A DNA stretch of 53,794 nt, from assembly GCA_021324635.1 (NCBI GenBank), contig JAJPIS010000085.1, forward strand, positions 1-53,794, written 5' to 3'. Positions 45,971 to 53,794 of the stretch are shown here, one piece after another (within the stretch, counting starts at the first letter, position 1; the number at the start of each line of letters is the position of its first letter). Position numbers and translations under genes: made by a program. Under the pieces are notes generated by a model. That model was not told where the DNA came from. It made no database searches and worked only from the letters and a program-made list of their open reading frames with translations. This DNA is from Gemmatimonadota bacterium. GTDB lineage: Bacteria > Gemmatimonadota > Gemmatimonadetes > Gemmatimonadales > Gemmatimonadaceae.

Positions 45971-46585
45971 TCACCGGAGCGCTCGCCAGGCCCAGACGAG
46001 ACGCTGCCCCACGGTCACCGCCACCAGCGCCGCCATGATCGAGAACAGCACCGCCAGGTGGGCTGGGAAGAGCAGGAACAACGCGTAGAACACGATCGTC
46101 TCGGCGCCGGCCACGACCCCGTCGGGCATGGTGACCGCCGTCGGCCGGTCCGCCGCCATCCCCGCGCGCGCATCGGCCTGCCGCCGATCGAGGATCGCCG
46201 CCAGGTACATCCACGATGCGGCGTTGACGTAGAAGCTCGCGAGCAGCGCCAGCGCCGCCCGGATCGCCCCGACGCTCGGACGCCCGGCGACGAGCGCGAT
46301 CGGCAGGGCGGCGTACACACCGAAATCGAGCAGGATGTCGAGGTAGCCGCCGAAGTCGGTCTGTCGCCCACGCACGCGCGCCAGCGTCCCGTCGACCCCG
46401 TCGAGCGTCCGGTTGAGGAGCCAGCAGGTGAGCGCGACATGATATCGCCCCGACCAGGCGGCGGCCGCGGCTCCGCCGCCGACGGCGAACGCGATGACCG
46501 ACAGGACGTTGGGGTGCACCGGAACGCGCCGGAGCGCGGGGCCCAGCAGACGGTCCTTGAGTCCGCGCAGCCAGCGATCGAACAC
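45971..46585 (-). CDS. CDP-alcohol phosphatidyltransferase (YnjF-like)
   Basis: An integral-membrane phosphotransferase that joins a CDP-activated lipid or alcohol to an acceptor. The 204-residue product has about six helices and the complete signature D-x2-DG-x2-AR-x8-G-x3-D-x3-D (LDGVDGTLARVRGRQTDFGGYLDILLD, about 61-86), so it should be active. It starts with GTG 46585, 37 bp after the ABC ATPase stop, on the same strand. E. coli YnjF, of nearly the same length, lies beside ynjBCD in the same way, and this gene is likely its counterpart. The acceptor alcohol is unknown. The gene ends six bases from the convergent recQ stop. Confidence 0.9.
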   Translation of the reverse strand: MFDRWLRGLKDRLLGPALRRVPVHPNVLSVIAFAVGGGAAAAAWSGRYHVALTCWLLNRTLDGVDGTLARVRGRQTDFGGYLDILLDFGVYAALPIALVAGRPSVGAIRAALALLASFYVNAASWMYLAAILDRRQADARAGMAADRPTAVTMPDGVVAGAETIVFYALFLLFPAHLAVLFSIMAALVAVTVGQRLVWAWRALR

Positions 46586-46622
46586 GACGTCGATGGTGAG
46601 GGAGTGTGGGCGCCGGGTCGCG

Positions 46623-47741
46623 CTATCGGAGCGGAAACACGGACACGTCCCGCGCGTCGACCGTCACCGGCAGGATATCACCGATCGCCGGCACCGCGCC
46701 GGGCAGCACCTGGAGCTCGACGGATGTCGGCCACGCCGGCGGGTCGGCCGATGTGCCCTGTCCGTCGCGGCGGACGAGCAGCTCGCCGACCGCGGTCGTC
46801 CGCTGCGCGTGGTACCGGAGACCCGTGATGCGGAGCGGCACCCCGCCGGCCGCTGGGCGAACGGCGTCCGCGCGGCACAGCCCGATGGCAGGGCCGCAGG
46901 GGAGGGCCGGCGCCGGTCGCAGCCGCCCGAGTGGCCACTCGAAGGTGCCGTCGGCGAGCACGTGTCCCGGCAGCTCGTTCGCGAACCCGAGGAACCGCGC
47001 GACCGCCAGAGTGGGCGGGTGGCCGAAGAGCGCCGACGGCGGCGTGCCCGCCGTGAGCCGGCGGTCGAGCAGGACCGCCACCCGGTCGGCCAGGAGGCCC
47101 GCATCATCGAGATCGTGCGTCACGAGCACGACCGCCGGACGATCGACGTGTTGGACGTCGAGGATCGCCTCCCGTACCTCCTCCCGGAGCCCGGGATCGA
47201 GCGATGAGAGTGGCTCATCGAGGAGCAGCACCGAGGGCCGGGCCGCCATGGCACGTGCCAGCGCGACCCGATGCCGCTGGCCGCCGCTCAGCGTCTGCGG
47301 GGACCGGGCGCCGAAGCCGGCGAGCCGCACCGCCGCGAGCATCTCCGGGACGCGCCGCTCGATCTCGGCCCGGCCGAGCCCGCGGACGCGCATCGGGAAC
47401 GCCACATTCTCGAACACGGTGAGGTGCGGAAAGAGCGTCGGGACCTGGTGCAAGTACACCGCGTCGCGGCGCTCGGGCGGGAGCGCCGACACGTCGCGGC
47501 CGCCGATCACGACCCGGCCGGCGGTGCAGGGGACGAGCCCGGCGATCGCCCGGAGCAGCGAGGTCTTCCCGGCCCCGGACGCGCCGACGATGGCGAACCG
47601 CTCGCCCGCGGCGACCGAGAGATCGATCTGGGCGAGCCCCGCATGTGATCCGAACGACACCGCGAGACCGCGCACGTCGAGCGCACCGTTGGCGGCCGGC
47701 GCCGGGAGCGGCCGATCGGGAACGCCGCCGGGCGCCGTCAC
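46623..47741 (-). CDS. ABC transporter ATP-binding protein (YnjD-like, PotA/FbpC type)
   Basis: ATPase of a binding-protein-dependent importer. The 372-residue product has Walker A GASGAGKT, Q-loop LHQVPTLFPHLTVFENV, signature LSGGQRHRVALARAMAARP, Walker B VLLLDEPLSSLD and H-loop VTHDLDDA. A C-terminal about 130-residue beta domain (TOBE-like) follows that is absent from the short E. coli YnjD. GTG 47741 overlaps the permease stop as GTGA. It is the last transporter gene of the operon; the phosphatidyltransferase follows. Confidence 0.92.
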   Translation of the reverse strand: MTAPGGVPDRPLPAPAANGALDVRGLAVSFGSHAGLAQIDLSVAAGERFAIVGASGAGKTSLLRAIAGLVPCTAGRVVIGGRDVSALPPERRDAVYLHQVPTLFPHLTVFENVAFPMRVRGLGRAEIERRVPEMLAAVRLAGFGARSPQTLSGGQRHRVALARAMAARPSVLLLDEPLSSLDPGLREEVREAILDVQHVDRPAVVLVTHDLDDAGLLADRVAVLLDRRLTAGTPPSALFGHPPTLAVARFLGFANELPGHVLADGTFEWPLGRLRPAPALPCGPAIGLCRADAVRPAAGGVPLRITGLRYHAQRTTAVGELLVRRDGQGTSADPPAWPTSVELQVLPGAVPAIGDILPVTVDARDVSVFPLR

Positions 47742-48661
47742 GCCGACACTCGAGTCGGCGCCGAAGCCGGGGCCGAAGCCGGCGCCGGGGCCGAAGCCGG
47801 GGCCGGGGCCGAAGCCGGGGCCGATCCGCGCACGAGGCGAGCGCTCGCGACCAGCAGCAGCACGATCGGCAGCAGGATCAGGAGCAGCGCCGCGGCGGCG
47901 GCGAAGCGCGTCTCCCCCGCCTGCACATAGCCCATGACCTCCAGCGGGAGCGTGTGGACCCGTCCGCCGCCGATCACCAGCGTGAGCGGCACCTGGCCCC
48001 AGGAGACGAGAAATCCCAGTCCCACGCCCGCGCCGAGCTGCGGGCGGAGCGTCGGAAGCGTGACCCGCAGCCAGACCTGGCGCGGCGACGCCCCGAGCGA
48101 GCGGGCCTCGTCATCGAGCCGCGTATCGTAGGCCGTGAACACGGCGAAAAAGAAGAAGGACAGCACGCCGACCGCGGGGACGAGGTGCGCGAGCACGACG
48201 CCGACGGGCGTGCCGGCGAGCTGCGCGCGCACGAACGTGAGTTGGAGCCCGGTGGCGACCGCGATCGGCGGCGCGGCTGCCGGGAGCACGGCGGCAGCGA
48301 CGGCGACGTGCCGGGCCGCGCCGTGCAGCCGCGCCAGCGCCCGCCCGATCGGCGCCGCGAGTACGCACCCGACCACGCCGGTCGTCAGACCGAGGACCAC
48401 GCTCGTTCCGACCGCGCGCGCGAGCGGACCGCGCCGGACGACGGCCGACCAGGCGTCGGCGGTCCAGCCGGTCGGCAGCAGCGCCGGATAGAACCAGCTC
48501 TGGCTGGCCGAGAGCATGGCGAGGAGCGCCGGCGGCCCGACGGCGGAGATGACGAGGAGCGTCACCATCGCGAGACGGACGCCGCGCCAGCCGGGCGAGG
48601 CGCCGGTGGCGACCGGGATCGGTGCCGCCGTCGTGCGGCCGGGCACCGGCGCGTGGGTCAC
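47738..48661 (-). CDS. ABC transporter permease, second half (YnjC-like)
   Basis: A 307-residue membrane protein from GTG 48661 (GTGA overlap with the previous permease; a frame starting at 48694 would overlap by 37 bp). It has about six helices and the EAA loop LDDEARSLGASPRQVWLRVTLPTLRPQ. It ends in an Ala/Pro/Ser tail (SAPAPASAPAPASA...) encoded by a hexamer repeat. In E. coli both permease halves are fused in one YnjC; here they are separate genes. Confidence 0.9.
   Translation of the reverse strand: MTHAPVPGRTTAAPIPVATGASPGWRGVRLAMVTLLVISAVGPPALLAMLSASQSWFYPALLPTGWTADAWSAVVRRGPLARAVGTSVVLGLTTGVVGCVLAAPIGRALARLHGAARHVAVAAAVLPAAAPPIAVATGLQLTFVRAQLAGTPVGVVLAHLVPAVGVLSFFFFAVFTAYDTRLDDEARSLGASPRQVWLRVTLPTLRPQLGAGVGLGFLVSWGQVPLTLVIGGGRVHTLPLEVMGYVQAGETRFAAAAALLLILLPIVLLLVASARLVRGSAPASAPAPASAPAPASAPASAPTRVSA
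47757..47828. repeat. Hexamer repeat in the permease C-terminal tail
   Basis: Alternating GGGGCC and GAAGCC hexamers with one GGCGCC. On the coding strand these read as Ala-Pro and Ala-Ser dipeptides, so changes in copy number stay in frame. Confidence 0.8.
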
Positions 48662-49518
48662 GACCGCAGGCGCTCCGCCCGGGCGCGCGTCCACTCGAAG
48701 ACCGCCACCGCCGCCAGGCCGAGAATGAGACCCAGGAGCGTGAGCACGAACCCATCACCGCGGAGCGTGAGGTCGAGCGCCTGATACCGCTCGTAGGTGG
48801 CGACGGCGAAGGGAAGCGGGTCGGTGGGGCCGAGCAGGGCTGCCCCCTCGTACGTCCCGGCGATGAAGATGAACACGAGGACAACCGCCGGAGCGAGGCC
48901 ACGCCAGAGGAGCGGAACCGTGACGCGACGCAGCGTCGCCGCCGGACTCGCGCCCAGCGTGCGGGCCGTCTCCTCGAGCTGCTGGCCGCGCGTGGCGAGC
49001 ACCGAGACGGCGACGAACGTGAGGAAGGGCACCTCCTTCCACGCGAACGTCAGGATGAAGCCGAGGCCCGGGCGGTCGAGCACGAGCGGTGGGAACCCCG
49101 ACGGGTCGTGAATCACACCGGCGGCCGCGGCCAGACGCGCGAGCAGGCCGCTCTGACCGAGGACGAGCACCGCGCCCGCCGCGGCGACGACGTAGGGGAT
49201 CGGGAAGGGCACGAGCGCGGCGATGCGGGCCAGGCGGTCACCGATCCCCGTGCCGCGGAACCCGATCGCGACAGCCACCGCCGCGGCCGTGGCCAGGGCC
49301 GTGGCCAGCGCGGCGGCGTAGATCGTCCACGCGAGCCCGCGCCAGACGGTCGCGTCTCGCATGACCCGGTCGATGTGAACGAGCGAGAGCCCGCGAGCAG
49401 CCGGCCCGGCGAGCCCGATCGCGGCGGCCGCCGAGTAGCCCAGCCCGACGACGACCGGCGCGGCCACCAGTCCGGCGAGCGCGGCGCCCGGAGCGGAGCC
49501 GCTCGCGCGTGCGGTCAC
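48658..49518 (-). CDS. ABC transporter permease, first half (YnjC-like)
   Basis: A 286-residue membrane protein with about six helices and the EAA loop LEETARTLGASPAATLRRVTVPLLWRG. It has the binding-protein-dependent transport inner-membrane fold. GTG 49518 overlaps the binding-protein stop as GTGA and its own stop overlaps the next GTG. Pairs with the second permease to form the channel. Confidence 0.9.
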   Translation of the reverse strand: MTARASGSAPGAALAGLVAAPVVVGLGYSAAAAIGLAGPAARGLSLVHIDRVMRDATVWRGLAWTIYAAALATALATAAAVAVAIGFRGTGIGDRLARIAALVPFPIPYVVAAAGAVLVLGQSGLLARLAAAAGVIHDPSGFPPLVLDRPGLGFILTFAWKEVPFLTFVAVSVLATRGQQLEETARTLGASPAATLRRVTVPLLWRGLAPAVVLVFIFIAGTYEGAALLGPTDPLPFAVATYERYQALDLTLRGDGFVLTLLGLILGLAAVAVFEWTRARAERLRS

Positions 49519-50891
49519 GGTCCGCTCCGGAGCGCGGGGCGGGTGGTGCGCGACTCCGGGTCGCCGCCGGCCGAGGGGTGCTCCGTGGTGCCCGTGCGGA
49601 CGTGCGTCCGCCAGTCGCTCTGGAGAAGCTCCGAGTAGCGCGGCGATGCCTCGGGCTCGGCGTACCGTGCCAACGTGTCACGGGGCACCTGCCGCGCGTC
49701 GGCCGGGAGGCGGGCGAAGCGGCGGGCCCATTCCGGCGGCAGCCGGTCGACGGCGAGCACCGACCCGTCGCCCCACCCGTCCGGTCGGGCCTTCTCGAGC
49801 TGTGCCTCGGGGGACAGGAGGACATTCGCCACGACCATCGCCCCGGCGGCGTTGGGCGCGTTGAACGGGATGGCGACGAAGTGGGCGTTGGCGAGCGCGC
49901 CGTCGCGGAGCACGTACGCGCGCGACGTCGCGGGCAGAGCACCGTCGCGGACCTTGCTCACGACCTCGTTCTCGTTGTACGACATCGCGAAGTCCACTTC
50001 CCGGTTGGCGAACAGGTGCTCGAGCTGCGCCACCCCCTGCGGATAGGCGGCACCATGACGCCAGAGATCGGGGCGGGCACGGGCGAGCCAATCCCACAGG
50101 CGGGCGCTGGCCGCCACGTACCGCGCGCTGTCGAAGGGGCCCGTGAAGCGCGAGGCGCCGCCGCCGAGGTGGATCATGAGGCCGGTGAGGAAGGCGAGAC
50201 CCGTGAACCCCTGGTCGTAGGTGAAACGGCCCGGGTGCGCATGGACCCAGTCCGCGAGGGCTTCGTACGTGCGCGGCGGCTCCGGCGTGCGCGTCGAGTC
50301 GTAGATGAGGGCCAGCTCGACGCGCCCCCATGGCGACTCGTAGCCGGCGGGGTCCTCACCGAAATCGCGCGCCACGATCGGGGAGGCCGTGTCGACGAGG
50401 GCGGCGGCCGGGAGCGATCGCGCCCACGGCCCGGCGAGCAGCCCTTCGCGGCGCAGGTTGTGAAAGGTCTCGCCGTTGATCCAGAGCAGGTCGGCCGTGC
50501 CGACCGTTCGCCCCGCCTCGCGCTCCACCACGAGCGCGTTCAGGATTGCCGGACCCTGCGCGTCGACCGGGTCGAGCGTGATGCCGTAGCGCATCGCGAG
50601 GCGTGGCGCGAGCCACTCGTCCACGTAGTGGTTGATGGCGGGGTCGCCGCGCCAGAGAAGCCACCGCACCGTGCTGCCGCGCGCGCGGGCGACGACGCTG
50701 TCCCACGGCATCCGGGCGAGCGCGGCGGCGCTCGCCAGGCCGGGCGTGACTCCCCGCGTGACTCCCCGCGTGGCATCCCGCGTGGCATCCCGCGTGGCAT
50801 CCCGCGCCGCCGCGCGGTGCCCGCAGGCGGCCGCCGCGAGCATGGTGGCCGCGGTGGCCGCGGTGACCGCGCGCGCCGCGGCGCGGGTCAG
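49515..50891 (-). CDS. ynjB: YnjB-type ABC substrate-binding lipoprotein
   Basis: A 458-residue product is read from the CTG at 50891, which overlaps the TonB-receptor stop as CTGA. The n-region LTRAAARAV and lipobox AAAAC fit a lipoprotein. No ATG, GTG or TTG is available in frame between that point and the signal; the only ATG (in ATMLAAAAC) leaves too short a signal. The binding domain shows LLWRGDPAINHYVDEWLAPRLA, VGTADLLWINGETFHNLRREGLLAGPWARSLP, ESPWGRVELALIYD, PGRFTYDQGFTGLAFLTGLM and DFAMSYNENEV. The LWINGE...LLAGPW...LP segment is characteristic of E. coli YnjB. A DATR/GVTR repeat linker follows the lipid Cys. The ligand is unknown (thiamine-like compounds have been proposed for the wider family). 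Confidence 0.88.
   Translation of the reverse strand: MTRAAARAVTAATAATMLAAAACGHRAAARDATRDATRDATRGVTRGVTPGLASAAALARMPWDSVVARARGSTVRWLLWRGDPAINHYVDEWLAPRLAMRYGITLDPVDAQGPAILNALVVEREAGRTVGTADLLWINGETFHNLRREGLLAGPWARSLPAAALVDTASPIVARDFGEDPAGYESPWGRVELALIYDSTRTPEPPRTYEALADWVHAHPGRFTYDQGFTGLAFLTGLMIHLGGGASRFTGPFDSARYVAASARLWDWLARARPDLWRHGAAYPQGVAQLEHLFANREVDFAMSYNENEVVSKVRDGALPATSRAYVLRDGALANAHFVAIPFNAPNAAGAMVVANVLLSPEAQLEKARPDGWGDGSVLAVDRLPPEWARRFARLPADARQVPRDTLARYAEPEASPRYSELLQSDWRTHVRTGTTEHPSAGGDPESRTTRPALRSGP
50745..50804. repeat. Perfect 12-bp repeat (5 copies) in the lipoprotein linker
   Basis: Two CGTGACTCCCCG units are followed by three CGTGGCATCCCG units, all 12 bp. They encode Asp-Ala-Thr-Arg three times and Gly-Val-Thr-Arg twice, immediately after the lipid-anchored Cys. 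Confidence 0.9.
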
Positions 50892-53641
50892 AAGTGATAG
50901 CGAGCGGAGAATTGGAGTTGCCGTGGCGGCCCCGCGATGAGGTACGTGACCGCGTCCCCCGGCCGGCCGACCTGCGTCCGCGGGTCGACCCCGGCGAGTC
51001 CACTCGGGAACCCGGACTCGTTCACGCGGTTGAGGAGATTGAGGGCGTCGGCGCGGAGATCGATCCCCCGCCGCCCGAAGGGGAGCGTGTAGCCGACGCT
51101 GAGGTTCAGCGTCACCGCGTCGGGCAGGCGCCCGCTGTTGCGTCCCACGCCGAAGTATCGATCGGCGTTCCGCACGAATGCGTCGCCGTAGGCCGGGCCC
51201 GAGCCGTTGAGATCGGCGCCGGCGACCCAGTTGATGGGCGTGCCGGTCTGGTAGTCGAGGATGCCGCCCAGGGTGAGCCGGTCGCTCAGGCGGTAGGTCG
51301 AGCGGAGGTCGACCTTGTGCCGGCGGTCGTTGATCGCGTCCGCCCACTCGCGCGCGAAGTCGTTTCCCTGGGTGGCCGCGAAGTTGATGTCCTCGGTGTT
51401 GTCCTGGATGTGGGACCAGACCCACGTCAGATCGGCCGACCACGCGGCGGTGAGCTGGTGCCGTAGGGTCGTGGACAGCCCGAAGTAGTGCGACGTGCCG
51501 CCGGTATTCGTGGTCGTGTGGGCGCGGAAGCCGCCGGGCTGCGGCGTCACGGGCCGATGCTGATCCCCGAACGAGGTCGGCCGTCCCGCCGAGTCCGCGG
51601 GGCCGAGGATGTACGAGTCGGCGTTGAGATCCCAGAGCCGCGGGAGATCGAACGTGTACGAGACGACCCCGTCCACCGAGATCCCCCACCGCCGGGCCAG
51701 CGCCACCTCGTACCCGAGCGCGCCTTGATAGCTCCGCGGGCTCCGCAGCCCCTCGGCGAAGCGCGCGCGGATCTCGCGCGGCGGCTGGCTCTGGACGGCG
51801 CCGGCGACCGCCGACGGGGCCGGCGCGTTGCCGTACGTGACCGTCGCGTCGCTCCCACCGCCCTGCGAGCCGAAATAGGTGACCGGCGTCGTCCCGCCGG
51901 GGCCGAATTGCAGGGCGTCGGAGTAGATCGTGTATGGCAGCTTGCCGGCATAGATGCCGACCCCGGCGCGGAGGGCGCTCGCCGGCGTCACGGACCAGTT
52001 GGCCGAGAGGCGCGGCTGGACGACGGTGAGGTCTGGCCGGCCCCCGTGTGCCGTGAGGTCATCGTAGTCCCAGCGCAGCCCGTACGTGAGCGCCAGCCGG
52101 CGCACGGGATGCCAGAGGTCCTGCGCGAAGGCGCTGACGATCGACTGCGCAGCCGCGATGCGCTGCGGCCGAGCGTCGATCCCCCAGCTCTGCACGGGAT
52201 ACCCACGCGGGATATCGGCGATGGACAGATAGCGGCCGGAGGGATGGATCCCGCCAGTGTCGTTGACGACGTAGAAGCCGCCCAGGCTCGTCTGGTCGCC
52301 TCGGAGCCGGAACGTGCCGCCGATCAACTCGGCGCCGACCTGCACCGTGTGCCGGCCGGCCCGACGCTGGAGCACGTCACGCAGGTCGACCTGGAGCTCG
52401 TGCTCATCGTACTGGAAGGCGCTCGAGCCGACCTGCGCGATCGGCGTGCCGGTCCCGGTCGCGTTGAACAGCACGACGGTCGGCTCGCTCAGCGAGGCGC
52501 GCGTCGGCGGATAGAACCAGTGGTACGTCGCGACCTGCGCCGACGCGGTGTTGGTGAGGCCGCCGTCGGGCGCGCCGCTCCGGTGCGTCACGCCATAGAT
52601 CCCGCCGATGCGGTGCTGGACGTTGTCCGCCTCGGGGACCACGAAGCCGCCTCCACGCCCCACGAAGTTCTCATCGCTGTAGGCCGCGCGCGCGGTCGTC
52701 ACCTGGGTCGGGCTCCACGCCTGGTCGAGCCGAGCGAAGCCCTTGTACTTCACGCGCTCTGCCGAGCCCAGGCCACCGGCAAAGCCCGGCGTGACGATGG
52801 GCTGGTCCTGCGACTCGTCGGTGTACTCGCCGGCGGCGAAGAGCCGCGTGCGCCCCCGCACGATCGGTCCGCCCGCCGATCCCGCGAGCTGGACGCGCCG
52901 GAAGCCGGCCGCGGTCGTGTTCGGCAGCGTGCTGTTGATGTCGGGCACTCCGATCGCCGGTCGGGCGTCGAAGCCGCCGCCCGGGCGCCCTTCGATGACG
53001 GCATCGCCGTGCCACTCGTCCGTCCCTGCCCGGGTGATGAACGCGACGACGCCGTTGGAGCTACGGCCCATCTCGGCGCCGTACGTGGTCGCACGAACGT
53101 CCACCGCCGCCAGCGCGCCGATCGGTAGGTCGACCCGCGGTCCGCCCAGGACGCCCTCGTTGTCGTCCAGGCCATCGATCACGTACTGCGTGTAGAGCGA
53201 GTTCTGCCCGTCGATGGTGAGCACGGGCGCCGTGTCGTAGAAGCCGGTCGCTTGCGCGACCCCGGGGACGGTGAAGGTGAGGGCCAGCGGGTCGCGCCCG
53301 TCGGTCGGGAGCGCCCTGAGCTCCAGCGAGTCGAGCGCCCCGCCGGTCGCGGCGCCGACGTGCTCCACGAGTGGACGCGCCGAGGCGCGTTCAGCGTGAA
53401 CCTCGACCGGCTGCAGGGTGGCGGGCGCGGCTGCGGACGAGCGCGCGGGCGGCGTGGCCGGCGGGCGCCGGCGACGTCCTGCCGCCGGACGCGCCGGCGG
53501 GGTCGTGTCGGCTGCCGCAGCGGTCGGCCGGGCCGCGGGCACGGGGGCCTGCCCCCGCACCGCCGGCGTGGTGAGCGCGATCGCGACGAGGCCCACCGCG
53601 GCGGGCGCGGCGAGCGAGCACAGGGTCGAGTGGGATGCCAT
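50888..53641 (-). CDS. TonB-dependent outer-membrane receptor
   Basis: A 917-residue receptor from ATG 53641. It has a signal peptide (MASHSTLCSLAAPAAVGLVAIALTTPAVRGQA), then a Pro/Ala/Arg-rich linker. The plug domain is at about 100-220 (RDPLALTFTVPGVAQATGF, SLYTQYVIDGLDDNEGVL, VDVRATTYGAEMGRSSNGVVAFITRAG), and a long beta-barrel ends in RQLQFSARYHF, with a C-terminal aromatic. I did not see a clear TonB box or a carboxypeptidase-like N-domain. GTG 53671 is an alternative start, but it would run through a palindrome. It is the first gene of the transporter operon and should import the ligand of the YnjB-like protein across the outer membrane. Confidence 0.9.
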   Translation of the reverse strand: MASHSTLCSLAAPAAVGLVAIALTTPAVRGQAPVPAARPTAAAADTTPPARPAAGRRRRPPATPPARSSAAAPATLQPVEVHAERASARPLVEHVGAATGGALDSLELRALPTDGRDPLALTFTVPGVAQATGFYDTAPVLTIDGQNSLYTQYVIDGLDDNEGVLGGPRVDLPIGALAAVDVRATTYGAEMGRSSNGVVAFITRAGTDEWHGDAVIEGRPGGGFDARPAIGVPDINSTLPNTTAAGFRRVQLAGSAGGPIVRGRTRLFAAGEYTDESQDQPIVTPGFAGGLGSAERVKYKGFARLDQAWSPTQVTTARAAYSDENFVGRGGGFVVPEADNVQHRIGGIYGVTHRSGAPDGGLTNTASAQVATYHWFYPPTRASLSEPTVVLFNATGTGTPIAQVGSSAFQYDEHELQVDLRDVLQRRAGRHTVQVGAELIGGTFRLRGDQTSLGGFYVVNDTGGIHPSGRYLSIADIPRGYPVQSWGIDARPQRIAAAQSIVSAFAQDLWHPVRRLALTYGLRWDYDDLTAHGGRPDLTVVQPRLSANWSVTPASALRAGVGIYAGKLPYTIYSDALQFGPGGTTPVTYFGSQGGGSDATVTYGNAPAPSAVAGAVQSQPPREIRARFAEGLRSPRSYQGALGYEVALARRWGISVDGVVSYTFDLPRLWDLNADSYILGPADSAGRPTSFGDQHRPVTPQPGGFRAHTTTNTGGTSHYFGLSTTLRHQLTAAWSADLTWVWSHIQDNTEDINFAATQGNDFAREWADAINDRRHKVDLRSTYRLSDRLTLGGILDYQTGTPINWVAGADLNGSGPAYGDAFVRNADRYFGVGRNSGRLPDAVTLNLSVGYTLPFGRRGIDLRADALNLLNRVNESGFPSGLAGVDPRTQVGRPGDAVTYLIAGPPRQLQFSARYHF

Positions 53642-53648
53642 CGCTCCA

Positions 53649-53670
53649 TGAAGATATGCACATATCTTCA
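53649..53670. promoter_or_regulatory. 22-bp AT-rich palindrome upstream of the TonB-receptor gene, candidate operator
   Basis: TGAAGATATG (53649-53658) and CATATCTTCA (53661-53670) are exact reverse complements separated by CA. It ends seven bases before ATG 53641. Such an AT-rich 10-bp dyad is exceptional in this GC-rich sequence. It could be a repressor site or an mRNA hairpin covering the start; no regulator gene is nearby. Confidence 0.6.
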
Positions 53671-53761
53671 CGTCCCGCCGGGCGGCTACGCCGTGGGACC
53701 CCGCGGACGCCGGGGAACGGGGGCCGGGCGATCGGCTCGACCGGTGCGTCGGGGGCTGTCA

Positions 53762-53794
53762 GGGCGGTCGGGGCGGTCGGGGCGGTCGGGGCGG
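53762..53794. repeat. 9-bp tandem repeat at the window edge
   Basis: GGGCGGTCG is repeated three full times plus a partial fourth; the array may continue beyond the window. Confidence 0.8.

Noticed and set aside
1-53794. tRNA or rRNA genes
   Set aside because: No stretch resembling a tRNA cloverleaf or rRNA was recognised by eye; a covariance-model search could still find a small RNA.

Overview
The window is a stretch of very GC-rich bacterial chromosome with tightly packed genes. The gene content fits a diderm: an Omp85 protein with TamB, a TonB-dependent receptor, and many lipoproteins with a Cys lipobox. GC content, a Rho with a long disordered N-terminus, ArnT-type and CehA-type membrane proteins and the style of the TonB receptor together suggest Gemmatimonadota. 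That assignment is inference, since no database search was possible. I saw no rRNA, tRNA, CRISPR array, transposase, integrase or DNA-binding regulator gene.

Layout. 0.2-9.1 kb (+): rho, an Omp85 (TamA/BamA) protein, tamB. 9.1-9.7 kb: repeat island 1. 9.7-15.8 kb (-): an ergothioneine operon egtB-egtD-egtA followed by an ATPase and a fused binding-protein/permease, which together make a candidate EgtUV-like transporter. 15.8-16.7 kb: repeat island 2, which shares a direct repeat of about 330 bp with island 1, so the egt cassette is bracketed by homologous DNA. 16.7-21.6 kb (-): a small lipoprotein, a frameshifted M20 dipeptidase, an ArnT-like glycosyltransferase and a CehA-type PHP hydrolase. 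21.7-25.6 kb (+): a DUF255 thioredoxin-fold protein and an acyl-CoA dehydrogenase. 25.6-29.7 kb (-): nadB-nadA-nadC plus a zinc-ribbon miniprotein, with a 12-copy decamer repeat between nadA and nadC. 29.7-30.5 kb: repeat island 3.

30.7-36.1 kb (+): an MFS transporter, a beta-lactamase-fold serine hydrolase lipoprotein and a family B DNA polymerase. 36.1-44.4 kb (-): NDH-2, a PIG-L deacetylase lipoprotein, sucA and a THUMP-type RNA methyltransferase. 44.4-46.0 kb (+): recQ. 46.0-53.7 kb (-): a TonB-dependent receptor, a YnjB-type binding protein, two permeases, an ATPase and a CDP-alcohol phosphatidyltransferase. This last block resembles the E. coli ynjBCD...F locus with an outer-membrane receptor added. 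The receptor-to-ATPase genes are joined by 4-bp NTGA stop/start overlaps, and a 22-bp AT-rich palindrome lies just in front of the receptor gene.

The most interesting items are: (1) the ergothioneine synthesis plus transporter operon between long direct repeats; (2) the TonB/YnjBCD/YnjF-like system, predicted to couple uptake of an unknown compound to a CDP-alcohol phosphotransferase; (3) a modular intergenic repeat family with near-perfect hairpins that keep pairing while changing sequence; (4) several in-frame or intergenic short tandem repeats that may vary in copy number.
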